From contig CBDCMO010000002.1 of assembly GCA_965219125.1 (NCBI GenBank), positions 1,736,001-1,800,000 of the forward strand: a DNA stretch of 64,000 bases, in the 5' to 3' direction. Origin of the DNA: JBBSOK01 sp965219125 (lineage in GTDB: Bacteria > Bacteroidota > Bacteroidia > Flavobacteriales > Flavobacteriaceae). Position numbers and translations under genes: made by a program. The notes below the pieces were generated by a model. The model did not search any database. It saw only the letters and a program-made list of their open reading frames with translations, and had not been told where the DNA came from. Each line of letters begins with the position of its first letter. Positions within the stretch are counted from its first letter, which is position 1. Shown here one piece after another: positions 24,587-32,445 of this stretch.

Positions 24587-27403
24587 TTAGAAATTTAATC
24601 TTACGCTCGTATTCCAAGTAGTTCCAAAACCGAAGAATACACGGTTTGCACTAGCAACGCCATCATAAACTCTACCATTACTTGCATAAGTACCAAGATC
24701 TGGATTATTACGATTAATAAGATCACTAGAAAAAATATTAGTCTCAGATTCAGAAATATAAGTTGTATCAAGTACGTTATTAACGTTTAGTCTAAATTCC
24801 AAAGTCTGATTCTTTAAAAATGGCACGTTGAAAGAAAGACCTGCATCCAACAAACCAAAACTTGGCAATTCTAAACTACCATTATTGTCCTGTGAAGAAA
24901 AATCTGCAGCATTGATTGAAGCGTATAATCTATCAGCAAAACGGTAGTTAGCATCTATTTTTAGATTCTCTAAGATATTTATTGACGTACCCAATGATGC
25001 TGTAAATTGTGCAGCGTCTCCAACTTTTATATCATCTAAATATAATGTTGCCACTTTTGGTTGTCCATCAACAATAACAGGTTGGTTACTCTCATCAAAA
25101 AATGTAGCAGACACATCGCCTTTATAACGCCAATCGCCATAAGAAACCATTCCATTAAAAGATATAACTTCATTAATACGAGCAGAAAAATCAAACTCTG
25201 CACCCATATGTACTTGTTTTATACCTTGTAAGTTTGCAGTACCGCGAACGTCTCCAATTGTCTGCGATATTGTTGTAAACCTGTCATCCCAACTTGTACG
25301 ATATAAATTGACATTTGCTCGGAATGCTCTTGTTCTGAACCCATAACCAACTTCAGTACCAATAATTTTTTCATTTTGAAGGTCTGAATTTACTTCATTT
25401 GAAACGAAGTTAGGAAACACTGCATCAAATAATGGCTGTTTTGAATAATAACCTGCATTCGCAAAAATGTTGTTTTTCTCGTCTAAATTATAGTTAATTC
25501 CACCTTTAACGTTACCGCCCAAAATATTCTCAACACCCGATTCTTGAAGGGGATCTGAATCTAAATAGTTAAAGTAATCAACCCTTTCAAAACCTTGATT
25601 TGAAACGGCACCTTGAATGAAGGCGGAAACATTATTATTTACGTATTCCAATTGCGTAAAACCTCCCAACCAGCTAACTTTACCAATGTTGTAATAATCT
25701 ATTTTTTCTTCATCATCTATACTACTAAAAACATTGAAGGCATTACCAGCTGTTGGCTTATACGTTTCAGTTAAAAATCTGTAAGGATTGTTTATATTAT
25801 CGCTGTCAACGTATGCATCTGCACCCAATAAATCTACTAATCTACGATAGTGAAAGCCTTTGTATGTACGTAAATCTATTCCTAAATCTAACGTAAGGTT
25901 TTCAGTTAGCTTAGTTTCGAAATCAGAAATTAGTCCATACCAGTTGTGAGAGTTAACGGAAGAACGTTGTGAAATACCGTTTTGTCTTCCACTTATATAT
26001 GAACCGTCTGTTGCAAACTGAGAGCTGCTACTATTACCATTTACAAATTGTCCTTGATAAGCACCGCCACCACCGCTGTAGCCAAAACGTACACCACCTA
26101 AACCAGGCTCGAAGCCTCCTGTGTTATAATTTATAATATCGTCTACAGGCACTAAACCATTTTCTGTTTTGGTTAGTTGAAAAGACTGCTTATTATTTAT
26201 TTTACCAATTGAACCTACAGAACCTCCACGGCCGAATGATGCATATATGGAAGTACTTAATTTTGATTTTTCGGAAATATTCCAATCCCAGTTTAAGGAG
26301 GCCAATGGTTTATGGTAAAAGTTTCCAGCAAATGAAAATTCTCGTCCATTACGCAAACCCCAATCGCTATTGTATTTTATTCTTGGTTCCCCGTCACTGC
26401 CATATTTAATATAATCATCAATAGTTGGTGCAAAACTACGTTGGTTGTGTTGCTGTGGTGCGCCAGTTAATGTAAATTCGAACATGTGTTTATCGTTAGG
26501 TTTGTAACCCACACCAATATAATAATTGTATCCTTCAAACTCAGTACCATCTACATAACCATCACCAATTGTCCTACTGAAAAGATAAGAACTAGACCAA
26601 CCTTTGTCTGAAAGCCCTGTAGAGTAAGAAACTACATTCTTTAAGTAATTATCGTTACCAACACTTCCAGAGAAAAAACCACCCTGACGTCTATCTGCAC
26701 TTCTTGTTACTACGTTAATGGTACCACCAACTGAAGATACGGTCAGTTTTGAAGAACCCAAACCACGTTGTACTTGGATAGCAGAAGCTACGTCGGACAA
26801 ACCTGCCCAGTTACTCCAATATACAACACCATTCTCCATATCGTTAACAGGAATACCATTAATCAATACAGCAGAGTTTTGAGTATCGAAACCACGAATA
26901 TTTATACGAGAATCACCAAAACCACCACCTTGTTTTGTAGCGTAAATGGATGGCGTATTATTTAAAATCTCAGGGAATTCTTGCGAACCCAATTTTTCTT
27001 GAATCTCTTCGGCTCTAATGGTAGAAACTGCAACAGGAGTTTGTCTGTCCTTCGCAATATCCACAACGCCTGAAGCAGTAATAACCACTTCGGTTAATGC
27101 ATCTGCATCTGGAGACAACATTATTGTTCCCAAATTTACCTTCCCGTTTGTAAGTGTGAAGGTCATCTTTTTGCTTACAAAACCAACATAACTAATAGTA
27201 ACTGTGCCAGTAGATGCAGCAACATCTAGATTAAATTTACCGTCAAAATCTGTAACGGCTCCGTTATTTGAGCCCATTTCAATTACGTTAGCGCCTGGTA
27301 ATGGTGCATTTATTTCACCATCTACCACAACTCCAGTTATAGTACCTTGCGCAAAAGCGGTAAATCCGCTCACTAAAATGAATAAAAGTAAAAGTTGTTT
27401 CAT
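24587..27403 (-). CDS. TonB-dependent outer-membrane receptor
   Basis: The 938-residue protein opens with a signal peptide (MKQLLLLFILVSGFTAFAQ). A carboxypeptidase-regulatory-like domain follows (~22-95, ITGVVVDGEINAPLPGANV). The plug (~110-235) contains INIRGFDTQNSAVLINGIPVNDMENG and GGTINVVTRSAD. The 22-strand barrel ends ...NTSVRLNF with a terminal Phe. It imports a bound ligand across the outer membrane using TonB energy. No SusD partner is adjacent, so it is not a typical SusC glycan system; an iron chelator or other small ligand is more likely, but the substrate is not visible. It has a -7-like TATTTTTG box upstream and its own terminator. Confidence 0.93.
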   Translation of the reverse strand: MKQLLLLFILVSGFTAFAQGTITGVVVDGEINAPLPGANVIEMGSNNGAVTDFDGKFNLDVAASTGTVTISYVGFVSKKMTFTLTNGKVNLGTIMLSPDADALTEVVITASGVVDIAKDRQTPVAVSTIRAEEIQEKLGSQEFPEILNNTPSIYATKQGGGFGDSRINIRGFDTQNSAVLINGIPVNDMENGVVYWSNWAGLSDVASAIQVQRGLGSSKLTVSSVGGTINVVTRSADRRQGGFFSGSVGNDNYLKNVVSYSTGLSDKGWSSSYLFSRTIGDGYVDGTEFEGYNYYIGVGYKPNDKHMFEFTLTGAPQQHNQRSFAPTIDDYIKYGSDGEPRIKYNSDWGLRNGREFSFAGNFYHKPLASLNWDWNISEKSKLSTSIYASFGRGGSVGSIGKINNKQSFQLTKTENGLVPVDDIINYNTGGFEPGLGGVRFGYSGGGGAYQGQFVNGNSSSSQFATDGSYISGRQNGISQRSSVNSHNWYGLISDFETKLTENLTLDLGIDLRTYKGFHYRRLVDLLGADAYVDSDNINNPYRFLTETYKPTAGNAFNVFSSIDDEEKIDYYNIGKVSWLGGFTQLEYVNNNVSAFIQGAVSNQGFERVDYFNYLDSDPLQESGVENILGGNVKGGINYNLDEKNNIFANAGYYSKQPLFDAVFPNFVSNEVNSDLQNEKIIGTEVGYGFRTRAFRANVNLYRTSWDDRFTTISQTIGDVRGTANLQGIKQVHMGAEFDFSARINEVISFNGMVSYGDWRYKGDVSATFFDESNQPVIVDGQPKVATLYLDDIKVGDAAQFTASLGTSINILENLKIDANYRFADRLYASINAADFSSQDNNGSLELPSFGLLDAGLSFNVPFLKNQTLEFRLNVNNVLDTTYISESETNIFSSDLINRNNPDLGTYASNGRVYDGVASANRVFFGFGTTWNTSVRLNF

Positions 27404-27432
27404 ACCCTTTTTATTAAGTTTAAAATTTTCGG

Positions 27433-27440
27433 CAAAAATA
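27433..27440 (-). promoter_or_regulatory. Putative -7 promoter element for the TonB receptor
   Basis: TATTTTTG on the minus strand matches TAnnTTTG about 30 bp upstream of the receptor start. No clear TTG at the -33 distance. Confidence 0.35.
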
Positions 27441-27590
27441 CGCCACTTTGTTAGTCTAAAAATAAATCTGAATGTTAAGAAAAGAATAATAAATGGATTA
27501 TTCCTACAAAGATAGAAGGAGGCTTCCTAATGTATTGATATAGTGTTTTTTAATTAATAACAAACTTATAAACATTTAAAAAATAGGATT

Positions 27591-28829
27591 TTAATTGTAT
27601 TGTACACAATCAATTTGATCCTTTAAAGGTTTAATAAAGTTGAAATATTTTTGTTGGTATTCTTTGGCAAGAGGTTGTGAAAATGGCAAATCTTCTTTAA
27701 AGGGATCTATCTCTTTACCATTTTTCCAAAAACGATAGCAAACGTGAGGACCTCCCGTATTGCCCGTCATACCAACCCAGCCAATTACATCTCCTTGGCT
27801 AACATGTTGGCCAACCTTTACTTTTCTGTCGCGCATATGTAGATATTGCGTTTCATAAGTGCTATTATGTTTTATTTTTACGTAATTACCGTTACCGCCT
27901 CTCCTTTCAGATTTAATAACGGTTCCATCACTAGTTGCTAAAATAGGTGTCCCAATTGGAGCCGCAAAATCTGTACCTCGGTGAGGCCTTAACTTGTAAC
28001 CATAATATGCAATACGCCGATTTAAATTATATTTTGAAGAAATTCGGCTGAACTTTACAGGTGCTTTTAAAAATGCTCGTTTTAAATTGGCAGCTTTATC
28101 ATCATAATAATCGCTAACACCTTTAATTGAATCAGTCGTAAAATTGAAGGCGTAAAGCGGCTTTCCCTTATGCTCAAAATATGCAGCTTTTATTTCTTGC
28201 ACGCCTCCAGGAATAGTATCTTCAATATATTTTTCAACGTAAACAACTTTAAAACGATCCCCGGGTTGTACTTTAAAAAAGTTAACCGTCCAAGCATATA
28301 TTTTGGCTAACTGGTCGGTCATATTCGCGCTCAAATTTTGAGCGTCCATCGTTTCAGAAAGTGAACCTTCAATTATTCCAGAAGCTGTACGCTCAACATA
28401 ACTTATAGGGCGTTGTGTTGTAAAACAGTTTACATCGTTTCTAAAATCAACTACCGCAAATTCTTCCTTATTTGGTTCGTAAATAAAAACTTGTGTTGTA
28501 TTTGTAGAATCCTTACTATTTAGCAATACATAAGGTTTTCCTGCAACTATCCGGCGAAGATTAAAACTATCCTTAAATTTGGTGGCAACCAGCATTATTT
28601 TGTCTGTTGAAACCCCGTTTGCACTAAGAATATCACCAAAAGTATCGCCACGTCTTATTGTATCTCTTACAACATTGTAATCGTTTAAAATATAACCGTA
28701 TTCAGTAATTATTGGGTCTTCAAAAACAGTAGAGGTATCATCTATAATATCATCTTTATTTTTCTCGCAGGCAGTAAATGCAAATATAGATAGGGCAATT
28801 ATTATGTAGGCACTAAAAAATCTTTTCAA
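27591..28829 (-). CDS. M23-family peptidoglycan metalloendopeptidase lipoprotein
   Basis: 412 residues. The lipoprotein signal peptide has Cys21 (FTAC). A middle region with LysM/OapA-like sequence (RRGDTFGDILSANGVSTDKI) is followed by the LytM domain (~270-375). Zinc-site residues are His283 and Asp287 (HRGTDFAAP). His331 lies in QYLHMRD, and the last motif is His362-Val-Cys364 (GPHVCYRF), where most M23 enzymes have HxH. Cys could still ligate zinc. It likely trims peptidoglycan cross-links in the periplasm, anchored to a membrane by lipid. The DUF3108 gene sits 39 bp upstream on the same strand, probably in one operon. Confidence 0.9.
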   Translation of the reverse strand: MKRFFSAYIIIALSIFAFTACEKNKDDIIDDTSTVFEDPIITEYGYILNDYNVVRDTIRRGDTFGDILSANGVSTDKIMLVATKFKDSFNLRRIVAGKPYVLLNSKDSTNTTQVFIYEPNKEEFAVVDFRNDVNCFTTQRPISYVERTASGIIEGSLSETMDAQNLSANMTDQLAKIYAWTVNFFKVQPGDRFKVVYVEKYIEDTIPGGVQEIKAAYFEHKGKPLYAFNFTTDSIKGVSDYYDDKAANLKRAFLKAPVKFSRISSKYNLNRRIAYYGYKLRPHRGTDFAAPIGTPILATSDGTVIKSERRGGNGNYVKIKHNSTYETQYLHMRDRKVKVGQHVSQGDVIGWVGMTGNTGGPHVCYRFWKNGKEIDPFKEDLPFSQPLAKEYQQKYFNFIKPLKDQIDCVQYN

Positions 28830-28868
28830 TTCTAAATCTTTTTCTACTAGTTAATTTTAGTTGCCTAT

Positions 28869-29639
28869 TTAATCGGCAATTATTTTAAATTGATGTTTCA
28901 AACCCTTAAATTCTATTAATGTTGCTTTTAAGGATCCAACTGCTAAGTCTGCCTTAATAAGCATTGGGATTTTATTCTCATCATCACTAACCCAAAGTGT
29001 TAGGCTTTCTTGCTCTTTAAAAACCCTGCCCGCTTCTACGTACGGTCTAAATATTAGGCATGAAACTTTGCCAAAAGTAGTTTTTAAGGTTTCGCGACCC
29101 AAGAATTTTATCCTAAATTTATAATTTTCTTTGTCGTAGAACATATTCATATCTACCGTTTGTCCAACTTTTAAATTTTTTGTGTCGAGTTTGTTTCTTA
29201 AATAATAAAAAGAGGAAACCATGTCTTGAGCGTCATCTGGAAAAGAGAAAACTTCTTTTGTGTCGTGCTTTTTATCAAAAACAGTGGCCTTGTTAGTGCT
29301 ATGGTTGTAATCTATCTGAATATCCTTTGTGTGCCCACCTTCATCTATTTTCCGAATAAACCTCTGCGGTTCATTTGTTTGCTTATCTATATAAGTTTGG
29401 TAATCATCCTCAACTCCAAAAACCCAGGAAGTAACACCCGTTGTTTCCCCATAACCTTTTACATGAAAAACATTTTTGCCATTAATTGTGGCGTCTTTTA
29501 CTTGAAGCGTTGAATAACCAGCTGTTATTAAACCATAATGAACGCGAAATTTTAAAAATTCGCCTGCTCCATACGCACTTTCTTGGGCATTAATTACGGA
29601 AATAGTAAATATGAAGGCAAGCAGAAGTAGTTTTCTCAT
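28869..29639 (-). CDS. DUF3108 domain-containing secreted protein
   Basis: 256 residues with a signal peptide (MRKLLLLAFIFTISVINAQ). The rest fits DUF3108: YGAGEFLKFRVHYGLITAGYSTLQV near the start, then GYGETTGVTSWVFGVEDDYQTYID and the Asp-rich VSDDENKIPMLIKADLAVGSLKATL. It is beta-rich and probably periplasmic. The family's biochemical function is unsettled. In this group the gene commonly sits beside an M23 peptidase gene, as here, which suggests a role at the cell envelope. It is the upstream member of the pair. Confidence 0.85.
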   Translation of the reverse strand: MRKLLLLAFIFTISVINAQESAYGAGEFLKFRVHYGLITAGYSTLQVKDATINGKNVFHVKGYGETTGVTSWVFGVEDDYQTYIDKQTNEPQRFIRKIDEGGHTKDIQIDYNHSTNKATVFDKKHDTKEVFSFPDDAQDMVSSFYYLRNKLDTKNLKVGQTVDMNMFYDKENYKFRIKFLGRETLKTTFGKVSCLIFRPYVEAGRVFKEQESLTLWVSDDENKIPMLIKADLAVGSLKATLIEFKGLKHQFKIIAD

Positions 29640-29780
29640 TTTTCTCTAATTATATTCTGAATTTAAAACAACTTCTGTTCCAAAAATATATTTATAACCT
29701 TTATTGGCTGGAATTGGCTATTATGGTTTAAGATAAAACGACCAAAATAAAGATTTGTTACTGAATATTTTCATAAAAAC

Positions 29781-29813
29781 GAGTTTGAAATTTTTATCTA
29801 AAACCTCAAACTC
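29781..29813 (-). terminator. Terminator after hppD
   Basis: Stem GAGTTTGA / TCAAACTC (29781-29788 with 29806-29813); on the minus strand it is followed by a T-stretch (A-run 29776-29779). It ends the hmgA-hppD unit. Confidence 0.65.
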
Positions 29814-29851
29814 ATTTTTACATAAATTAAATAAACACAATTTTTGAAATA

Positions 29852-31012
29852 TTATAATGTGCCTCGTTGCGCTTGTTCACGTTCAATAGATTCAAAAAGT
29901 GCTTTAAAATTACCTGCTCCAAAGCCTTTTGCACCCATTCTTTGAATTATTTCAAAAAATAACGTTGGGCGGTCTTCTAACGGTTTTGTAAAAATTTGAA
30001 GCAAATAGCCTTCTTCATCTGCATCTACCAATATTGAAAGTCTTTGAAGTTCTTTAATATCTTCTTTCATTACATCCATATGCGCACCCAATCTTCTTGG
30101 GATATCGTCGTAGTATGCTTGAGGTGGCGGAGGTAAAAATTCTACTCCTCTAGCTTTTAATTGTGCCACGGTTTTTATTACATCGTCTGTTGCAACGGCT
30201 AAATGTTGCACGCCCGGACTTTCATAAAAATCTAAATATTCTTCAATTTGCGATTTCTTTACACCTTTTGCAGGTTCATTTATCGGAAATTTAATACGGC
30301 CGTTACCGTTACTCATTACCTTGCTCATTAAGGCAGAATATTCGGTTGTAATCTGCTTGTCGTCAAAAGAAAGAAAGTTTACAAAACCCATTACTTCTTC
30401 ATACCAATTTACCCACGTGTTCATTTCTCCCCAACCTACATTGCCAACCATATGGTCTATATATTTAAGGCCAGTTGGTTCTGGATTATAATCGCTTTTC
30501 CACTCACGGAAACCTGGTAAAAATTTGCCTTTGTAATTTTTACGTTCTACGAACATATGTACGGTTTCGCCATAGGTATAAATACCGCTTCGCACTACTT
30601 CGCCGTGTTCGTCTTTTTCAGTAATTGGCTCCAAATAGGGTTTGGCGCCTCTTTTTGTAGTTTCTTCAAAAGCGCTTGTGGCGTCGTCAACCCATAATGC
30701 GATTACTTTTACGCCGTCGCCATGTTTTACAATATGGTTATTAATTGGTGAGCTGCTATTTAAAGGTGTTGTAAGCACTAACCTAATTTTATCCTGCTTT
30801 AAAACATAACTTACAGAATCTTTTGAGCCAGTTTCCAAACCTCGATACGCATACGATTGAAAACCGAAGGCCGTTTTATAAAAATGTGCAGATTGCTTGG
30901 CATTACCAACATAAAACTCTACATAATCTGTTCCTAAAAGTGGAAGGAAATCTGCTGCACCTTCAAATATTTTCTCTAAGCCGTAATCTACTGATTTTAT
31001 TTCTTTTGACAT
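29852..31012 (-). CDS. hppD: 4-hydroxyphenylpyruvate dioxygenase
   Basis: The 386-residue protein has two vicinal-oxygen-chelate domains. Iron-site motifs are YIDHMVGNV (His), GVQHLAVAT (His) and FFEIIQRMGAKGFG (Glu). It converts 4-hydroxyphenylpyruvate plus O2 to homogentisate and CO2, the second step of tyrosine breakdown. The C-terminal ENH/gate helix region (AGNFKALFESIEREQAQRG) is normal. hmgA is 140 bp upstream on the same strand and uses its product. The order is hmgA then hppD, ending at a terminator. Confidence 0.97.
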   Translation of the reverse strand: MSKEIKSVDYGLEKIFEGAADFLPLLGTDYVEFYVGNAKQSAHFYKTAFGFQSYAYRGLETGSKDSVSYVLKQDKIRLVLTTPLNSSSPINNHIVKHGDGVKVIALWVDDATSAFEETTKRGAKPYLEPITEKDEHGEVVRSGIYTYGETVHMFVERKNYKGKFLPGFREWKSDYNPEPTGLKYIDHMVGNVGWGEMNTWVNWYEEVMGFVNFLSFDDKQITTEYSALMSKVMSNGNGRIKFPINEPAKGVKKSQIEEYLDFYESPGVQHLAVATDDVIKTVAQLKARGVEFLPPPPQAYYDDIPRRLGAHMDVMKEDIKELQRLSILVDADEEGYLLQIFTKPLEDRPTLFFEIIQRMGAKGFGAGNFKALFESIEREQAQRGTL

Positions 31013-31019
31013 AATTTAT

Positions 31020-31060
31020 TAATTTGTTACTCTGTGATTCGTTGCTTTGTGATCCGCAAA
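31020..31060. repeat. Degenerate tandem words TTGTTACTCTGTGATTC / TTGCTTTGTGATCC
   Basis: About two imperfect copies of a ~16-bp word built from TTG...TCTGTGATTC lie between hppD and hmgA. A further degenerate CAGCTTACCGCTAA-type stretch is at 31116-31140. This is one of the locus-specific word repeats discussed in the findings. Confidence 0.5.
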
Positions 31061-31152
31061 CTGTTATTTTTTATCTTAATAAAAATATTATTTAAGAATA
31101 TCTTCATCAATACAGCTTACCGCTAATGAAAACTGCTAACTTTTTTTGATGC

Positions 31153-32313
31153 TTAATGCTCCAGCCAACTTTGGTAATACGTACCATCCGTCAATGACAA
31201 CCCATCTTCTGTAACCATTAATGGTTTAAAAGTATCTACCATAACCGCAAGTTCATCTGTTTTTGTTTTGCCTATGCTACGTTCCGTTGCGCCGGGATGC
31301 GGACCGTGTGGAATACCTGATGGGTGGAGCGAAATATAGCCCGGACCAATATCGTTTCGACTCATAAAATCGCCATCAACATAATACAAAACCTCATCGC
31401 TATCTATGTTGCTGTGGTTATAAGGTGCAGGAATGCTATCTGGGTGATAATCGTATAATCGTGGCACAAAGCTACAAACTACAAAAGCATCGGTTTCAAA
31501 AGTTTGATGTACTGGCGGCGGTTGGTGTATTCTTCCCGTTATAGGCTCAAAATCGTGAATTGAAAGCGCATAAGGATAATTAAAACCATCATAACCCACA
31601 ACATCAAAAGGATGCGTGGCGTATTTCATTTCAAAAATATCATTTTGCTTTTTTACTTTTATTATAAAATCGCCTTTTTCATCGTGCGTTTCAAGTTCGT
31701 AGGGCCTGCGGATGTCGCGCTCGCAATAGGGTGAATGTTCCAACAATTGCCCAAAATGGTTTCTATATCGTTTTGGTGTGTAAATAGGTCGGCGACTTTC
31801 AACTATAAAAAGACGATTATCTTCAGTATCAAAATATATTTGGTAGATAATACCGCGCGGAATAACTAAATAATCTCCGTAACTGAAATCTAAATTACCT
31901 AAATGGGTTTTTAATTTTCCTGAGCCTTTGTGGATGAAAATCATTTCATCGGCATCGGTATTTTTGTAGAAATAATCGGTCTGCGAGTTTTGTGGTGCAG
32001 CAAGGATTATGCTACAATCAGAATTTGTTAAAACTGTTTTACGGCTTTCTAAATAATCTTTCTCAGGCTTTATGTTGAAGCCCTTCATTTTATAAGATTG
32101 AATATTGTTTGCTTTTGCAATTTTTGGAGCAACATTATATTGCTTTACAATTTCTTTTACTTGAGTTGGGCGATATTCGTGGTACATATTGGTGTACATA
32201 CCGTCAAAACCTATTGTGCCAAAAAGTTGCTCGCTGTACAAACTGCCATCCTCTTTACGAAACTGTGTATGACGTTTGTGCGGTATTTTTCCTAATTTAT
32301 GGTAGAAGGGCAT
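31153..32313 (-). CDS. hmgA: Homogentisate 1,2-dioxygenase
   Basis: 386 residues of the homogentisate dioxygenase family. Conserved stretches are MPFYHKLGKIPHKRHTQFR at the start, the cupin-like GDYLVIPRGIIYQIYF and the iron-site region SLHPSGIPHGPHPG. It opens the ring of homogentisate to maleylacetoacetate. It is the first gene of a unit with hppD. Later pathway enzymes (maleylacetoacetate isomerase, fumarylacetoacetase) are not in this window. The product line leads to fumarate and acetoacetate, the latter a possible substrate for ScoAB at 8.1-9.6 kb. Confidence 0.96.
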   Translation of the reverse strand: MPFYHKLGKIPHKRHTQFRKEDGSLYSEQLFGTIGFDGMYTNMYHEYRPTQVKEIVKQYNVAPKIAKANNIQSYKMKGFNIKPEKDYLESRKTVLTNSDCSIILAAPQNSQTDYFYKNTDADEMIFIHKGSGKLKTHLGNLDFSYGDYLVIPRGIIYQIYFDTEDNRLFIVESRRPIYTPKRYRNHFGQLLEHSPYCERDIRRPYELETHDEKGDFIIKVKKQNDIFEMKYATHPFDVVGYDGFNYPYALSIHDFEPITGRIHQPPPVHQTFETDAFVVCSFVPRLYDYHPDSIPAPYNHSNIDSDEVLYYVDGDFMSRNDIGPGYISLHPSGIPHGPHPGATERSIGKTKTDELAVMVDTFKPLMVTEDGLSLTDGTYYQSWLEH

Positions 32314-32321
32314 TTTGTGTT

Positions 32322-32386
32322 GTGTTATTAGATTATAGGGTTATTGGGTTATTAATTTTTTGAAGTAACTATATAACCAAATAACT
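32322..32386. repeat. GGTTATT word repeat with inverted partner
   Basis: GTTATTAGA-TTATAGG-GTTATTGG-GTTATTAA near 32325-32355 is a degenerate ~8-bp tandem. ATATAACCAAATAAC at about 32370-32385 is its partial inverse and could form a hairpin. It sits upstream of hmgA. Confidence 0.5.
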
Positions 32387-32445
32387 TTTTCACTCATTTC
32401 AAACAAATATCGGAAAAATTTTGCTGCGAGAGGTTTAAGGTTTTA

